Source of the DNA: Flavobacteriaceae bacterium
Lineage (GTDB): Bacteria; Bacteroidota; Bacteroidia; Flavobacteriales; Weeksellaceae
NCBI GenBank assembly: GCA_018260565.1
Contig: JAGLAZ010000003.1
Coordinates: forward strand, 119,816-166,090
Direction: 5' to 3'
DNA: 46,275 nt
The translations under genes were made by a program, and so were the position numbers. The notes beneath the pieces were generated by a model. That model saw nothing but the letters and a program-made list of their open reading frames with translations. It was not told where the DNA came from and made no database searches. Shown here one piece after another: positions 42,584-46,275 of this stretch; within the stretch, counting starts at the first letter, position 1; every line of letters begins with the position of its first letter.

Positions 42584-44755
42584 TTAAAGATTTTTAAGAA
42601 TAAAATTGGTCATTAAAGTATAGAGTTGGATTCTCGTATATCCACCATAAATCCCATGATTTTTATCTGGATAAACCATCATTTGAAACTGTTTATTATT
42701 TTGGATCAAAGCTTCAGCAAATTCCATAGAATTTTGAAAGTGAACATTATCATCCGCCGTTCCATGTATTAAAAGCAGATTACCTTTTAGGTTTTTTGCA
42801 AATTCTGTCGGTGAATTTTCACTGTAGCCTTTAGGATTGTTTTGCGGTGTGTCTAAGAATCTTTCCGTGTAAACACTATCGTAGAATTTCCAATTGGTAA
42901 CTGGAGCTACAGCAATCCCAGCTTTAAATATTCCGTTTCCCTTAGTCATGGCGAGACTCGTCATATACCCACCAAAACTCCATCCAAAAATCCCAATACG
43001 ACTTGCATCAACATAATTTTGTTTTCCAAGCCAATTAGCTACTGAGATTTGATCTTCTATTTCCAAATTTCCTAAATTCAGGTAAGTGGCCTTTTTAAAA
43101 TCTCTCCCTCGGAACCCTGTTCCTCTGCCATCTGCACATACTACGATATAACCATTTTGAGCCAACATATTAAACCACATCGTATTTACAGGATCATAAT
43201 CCTCCTCCACTTGCTGTGATCCCGGCCCAGAGTACTGATACATTAATACAGGATATTTTTTTTGAGGATTAAAATTTTGAGGTTTGATTATCCAAGCATT
43301 GAGTTTGATGTCTGCGTTAATTGTAATATTTATAAATTCTTTTTTCTGATAACTATCCTCCGCTAATCGTTTTTTAGTTTCTATATTATCCACCAAAACA
43401 CGCAATAACTCCCCATTATTTTTTTTAATACTGAAAATCCCTGGCTCCGATGGGGTAGCATATTTTTCCACGAAATACGCAAAATCTCCACTAAAGTTGG
43501 CTGTAGCAGTACCATCAGCAGTAGAAATAACACTTGTTTTACCGCTTTTAATTTCAGATTTCGCGACTACTTTTTTGGTGCTACCTGTAAGGGTAGATTG
43601 GAAATAAACATATTGATTATCCGGGCTTTTTCCATAATATTCTGTTACTTCCCAAGATCCAGAGGTGATAGGTTTTATAGATTTTCCATTTGCTTGTACT
43701 AGATATAAATGTCTAAATCCGCTTTTTTCCGAAGACCAAATAAAGTTACCATTAGGAAGAACATCGAGATCGAATTTATCTGTATCTATCCATGCTGCAT
43801 CTGTTTCCGTAAACAATTTAGTAGGAACATCATTTTTAATAGTAATTACATCCACTGCATTCTGCTTCCTTTCCGAAGTAAGAACAAAAAATTCCTGTGC
43901 CTTTGCTCCTGGTTTAATTAGAGGGATATAATAATTTTTAAAAGCAGCAAGATTAATGGCTTTTGAACTGTTATTTATTAAAGAATATAAATTTAAACTT
44001 ACTTTAGAATTATCTTCTCCAGCTTTAGGATATTTAAACACCTCATTTTCTGGATACAGATTTTTAGAATAAATCTGCATTTTCATCTCTTTTACAGCAG
44101 ATTCATCAAATTTTACAAATAGTAGTGCAGAACTATCGGGTGCCCATTCAAAGTAGCGTGCGTGCCCGAATTCTTCTTCATAAACCCAATCTGCAAGCCC
44201 ATTAATAATCGTATTTTTTTTTCCATCTAGTGTTATTTGCTGTATTTTATCTGTTTCAAGATTTTGGCAAAACATATTATTATCAAATACAAAAGCTACC
44301 CATTTCCCGTCTGGGGAGAAAGTAGCTTCTTGAATTTTTTTACCTCCAAAAATAGACTTAGAAATTCCAGTTTTAGGGTTAACATAAGTATATACGGCTC
44401 GGAAAGAATGTCTATATATACTTTCTACATCGGAAATAAGGAGTAATCCTCCTTTTTCGGGATCAGGCCCAAGAACATAATCCTCAAAATTTCCTTTATA
44501 CCAAACTCTATCAATAGAGGAATCTTCAAATGATAAAATATGGAGACCGTCTTCCTTTTTAACCAAATAATTACTTGTGTTCGGGATGGTAGTAAAACCA
44601 TCTAAGCTCACAGGATAATATTTTCCACGAAAAATATTCTCTATAGTAATGGGTTTTTTTGTATCGATTTCCTGAGCAAAAAATACAGGGCTTAGAATGA
44701 TAAATGCAAAGGCAAAGAATGCTTTATCCAAGACTTTTTGAATTTTAGTATACAT
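42584..44755 (-). CDS. S9B family peptidase, dipeptidyl-peptidase IV-like
   Basis: Removes X-Pro or X-Ala dipeptides from peptide N-termini, probably in the periplasm. The 723-residue protein has a signal peptide (about 1-28, ending FAQE), an eight-blade beta-propeller (about 60-460) with the substrate-amine-binding Glu pair in VYEEEFGHARYFEW, and a C-terminal alpha/beta hydrolase domain. The catalytic triad is Ser593 (GWSFGGYM), Asp668 (GTADDNVHF) and His700 (DKNHGIY); the Asp-His spacing of 32 equals that of the human enzyme. Its start overlaps the GT4 stop by one base (TAATG), so it is coupled to a glycosyltransferase gene, which is odd for a peptidase. Confidence 0.95.
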   Translation of the reverse strand: MYTKIQKVLDKAFFAFAFIILSPVFFAQEIDTKKPITIENIFRGKYYPVSLDGFTTIPNTSNYLVKKEDGLHILSFEDSSIDRVWYKGNFEDYVLGPDPEKGGLLLISDVESIYRHSFRAVYTYVNPKTGISKSIFGGKKIQEATFSPDGKWVAFVFDNNMFCQNLETDKIQQITLDGKKNTIINGLADWVYEEEFGHARYFEWAPDSSALLFVKFDESAVKEMKMQIYSKNLYPENEVFKYPKAGEDNSKVSLNLYSLINNSSKAINLAAFKNYYIPLIKPGAKAQEFFVLTSERKQNAVDVITIKNDVPTKLFTETDAAWIDTDKFDLDVLPNGNFIWSSEKSGFRHLYLVQANGKSIKPITSGSWEVTEYYGKSPDNQYVYFQSTLTGSTKKVVAKSEIKSGKTSVISTADGTATANFSGDFAYFVEKYATPSEPGIFSIKKNNGELLRVLVDNIETKKRLAEDSYQKKEFINITINADIKLNAWIIKPQNFNPQKKYPVLMYQYSGPGSQQVEEDYDPVNTMWFNMLAQNGYIVVCADGRGTGFRGRDFKKATYLNLGNLEIEDQISVANWLGKQNYVDASRIGIFGWSFGGYMTSLAMTKGNGIFKAGIAVAPVTNWKFYDSVYTERFLDTPQNNPKGYSENSPTEFAKNLKGNLLLIHGTADDNVHFQNSMEFAEALIQNNKQFQMMVYPDKNHGIYGGYTRIQLYTLMTNFILKNL

Positions 44756-45870
44756 TATGAGGTATAAATTTGAGAATATATTTTCATCATTTTTTCCGCG
44801 AAATAAGATTTGGAAAACTGACGTAGATGATTTTTTTTAAGCATGAGACTATTTGAATCTTTCCTAAAAGTAGGATTGTCCCATAAAAATTGCATTTTGG
44901 AAGCAATATCCTCCCAATGAAGAGGATCCGCATAGATACCGCAATTTCCAGCAGCCTCTTTCATGCTGCCTCTATTGGATGTAAGAATAGGAACATCTGA
45001 GGCGAGCGCTTCTAGAACCGGAAGGCCAAATCCTTCAAAAACACTCATATAAATGGCAAATTGAGCGCCTTTTTGAAGCTTAGCAAGATCTTCTGTGGAC
45101 TGTACTTCTGGAAAATACAAAAATTTCTCAAGCTTGTGTTTTTTACTAAAGGCCTGAATTTTATTAAAATAGGATGTTTTTTTTCCAATGAAAACTACAG
45201 GAATATGGCTTTTCTCAACTGCTTTTAGAATTCTAATACAGTTTTTTCTGGGTTCTAAAGTTCCTACACAGATTGCATAACGATCTGGAAGTTTAAACTT
45301 AAGCCGGGCTTCTTCCAGTTCCTCTTGCGGGAAAGTTTCATAAAATATTGATTGGCACGGCTGATACACCACTTCAATTTTAAAAGGATCTATCTGTAAA
45401 AAACTTATAATATCATCTTTAGTTTGTTCGCTTATCGCAATCACCAAATCAGCTTGCACACAGGCATTTAAAACTTTTTTATGATGTATTTTCCTATCAA
45501 AGAAACTATAATACTGTGGATATCGTAAAAATAATAGGTCATGTACAGTGACAATCTTTTTAGGCATTGGCAATTTCCTTTCCCAAACAAAAGGCAATTC
45601 CCCAGAGAGTCCATGAAAAATATCACACTCATTTTTCTGCGCTATTTTACCCATTTTAGTTTGGCGTGCTGCTAAACTTGGCGGCAGGGGACAAAATTTT
45701 ACATTATCTCTATTTAGTATATCCTCTCCTCTATTTGTCTTTTTTGAATTAAATAATAGATAGGTATTATCGGGATTTTTACCAGAGACTGCTTCTACTA
45801 ATGTTCTAGAATAATTTCCCAAACCGGAAGAATTTTGAAATAAACGCTTAGCATCATATCCTATAATCAT
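44755..45870 (-). CDS. Family 4 (GT-B) glycosyltransferase
   Basis: A GT-B fold transferase of about 371 residues. The N-terminal IGYDAKRLFQNSSGLGNYSRTL loop is seen as GLGNYSRTL, the donor domain starts with ICVGTLEPRKN, and the EX7E-type motif is in FEGFGLPVLEALASDVPIL. ATG 45870 is chosen over 45918 because it gives a four-base ATGA overlap with the upstream gene and starts right before the first beta strand, like its relatives. It is probably cytoplasmic and builds a surface polysaccharide or glycan; acceptor and sugar are unknown. Confidence 0.92.
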   Translation of the reverse strand: MIIGYDAKRLFQNSSGLGNYSRTLVEAVSGKNPDNTYLLFNSKKTNRGEDILNRDNVKFCPLPPSLAARQTKMGKIAQKNECDIFHGLSGELPFVWERKLPMPKKIVTVHDLLFLRYPQYYSFFDRKIHHKKVLNACVQADLVIAISEQTKDDIISFLQIDPFKIEVVYQPCQSIFYETFPQEELEEARLKFKLPDRYAICVGTLEPRKNCIRILKAVEKSHIPVVFIGKKTSYFNKIQAFSKKHKLEKFLYFPEVQSTEDLAKLQKGAQFAIYMSVFEGFGLPVLEALASDVPILTSNRGSMKEAAGNCGIYADPLHWEDIASKMQFLWDNPTFRKDSNSLMLKKNHLRQFSKSYFAEKMMKIYSQIYTS

Positions 45871-46275
45871 TCTATTGGAAATTTTATAATAGGCTGAGAC
45901 ATTTGCTTTTTCTTCCAATGTTCGGACTTGGAACCATATAAAAATATCCGACCCAATTTGTACTTAAAGGTGAGATTGCCTTCAAAATCAACCATCATTT
46001 TCCTGTAAGAAACCTTTGGATTTTCAGATATAATTTCATTTACCGCTTCTGTATAAACAGTAGGACCTGTTGTCCTGTGGACATCATGTGGATACCGGTG
46101 GCTGTAAATATTATCACACATTTTCTCTAGCGTTCGTTTAAGAAATGGATGTTGGGGAGCCGAAATGAGACCCCACTGGCAGTATAATCCAGGATTTCCC
46201 TCTGGACTAACAATGAATTCATCCTCCGGCAGTATCCAGGAATTAAGTGGTTTAGGTGCAGCACTATCAATATCT
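45867..46275 (-). CDS. Family 32-like glycosyltransferase (C-terminal part, cut by the window edge)
   Basis: The minus-strand frame is open to the window end, so this is the C-terminal part, about 135 residues, of a longer protein. Just inside the edge DIDSAAPKPLNSW carries the DxD sugar-nucleotide motif, followed by QWGLISAPQHPFLK, and then HDVHRTTGPTVYTEAV, the layout of DXD-containing Och1/GT32 capsular sugar transferases. It ends inside the start of GT4 (ATGA overlap) and heads the visible part of the GT32-GT4-peptidase-HAD operon. An internal ATG at 46121 is not a likely start, because the domain continues upstream. Confidence 0.8.
   Translation of the reverse strand, partial: DIDSAAPKPLNSWILPEDEFIVSPEGNPGLYCQWGLISAPQHPFLKRTLEKMCDNIYSHRYPHDVHRTTGPTVYTEAVNEIISENPKVSYRKMMVDFEGNLTFKYKLGRIFLYGSKSEHWKKKQMSQPIIKFPIE

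Overview
This window is ordinary chromosomal DNA from a member of Bacteroidota, most likely family Weeksellaceae/Flavobacteriaceae (Chryseobacterium/Elizabethkingia-like). The evidence is a low-GC sequence, type IX secretion genes (gldJ, porU, porV), flavobacterial versions of pruA, trxB, agmatinase and fumarylacetoacetase, and several candidate promoters of the Bacteroidota type (TAnnTTTG, once with TTTG 18 bases upstream). I see no rRNA, tRNA, prophage, integrase, insertion sequence or CRISPR array. Genes are packed tightly on both strands, and many convergent pairs overlap at their 3' ends.

Layout. 1-4.5 kb: an edge fragment, fumarylacetoacetase (tyrosine breakdown), an orphan membrane protein, a nested-hairpin element, and an ALDH + SDR operon. 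4.7-8.3 kb: a four-gene set (acyl-CoA-dehydrogenase-like protein, PIG-L deacetylase, SAM methyltransferase, and a convergent GT2 glycosyltransferase) that looks like an uncharacterised small-molecule or glycoconjugate pathway. 8.5-13.3 kb: a flavin-binding oxidoreductase, an acyl-CoA carboxylase beta subunit without its biotin subunit, a gap with a second hairpin element, and an agmatinase + M23 peptidase operon. 13.5-15.5 kb: a radical SAM protein and its DUF4130-type partner, a poorly understood putative DNA repair/modification pair. 15.5-18.9 kb: fluoride channel, thioredoxin reductase, Pol III delta, a stand-alone HsdR-N-type nuclease-fold protein that starts head-to-head with holA, and a thermonuclease gene interrupted by one in-frame stop.

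18.9-28 kb: pruA, corA, holB, an outer-membrane protein, lptC, anmK, an SRPBCC protein, a NUDIX hydrolase and murF. 28-34.9 kb: the type IX secretion block (gldJ, then divergent porU-porV). 34.9-41.8 kb: FUSC membrane protein, phosphopantetheinyl transferase, ahcY, a small membrane protein and a large catalase. 41.9 kb to the end: a tightly coupled leftward operon of GT32 (cut by the window edge), GT4, DPP-IV-like peptidase and HAD phosphatase.

The best candidates for undescribed biology are the ACAD/PIG-L/methyltransferase/GT2 set, the radical SAM + DUF4130 pair, and the HsdR-N orphan whose start codon overlaps that of holA. The most concrete sequence-level oddities are the nonsense-interrupted thermonuclease, the near-leaderless promoter placement at corA, murF and trxB, and a terminator hairpin inside the lptC signal-peptide region.
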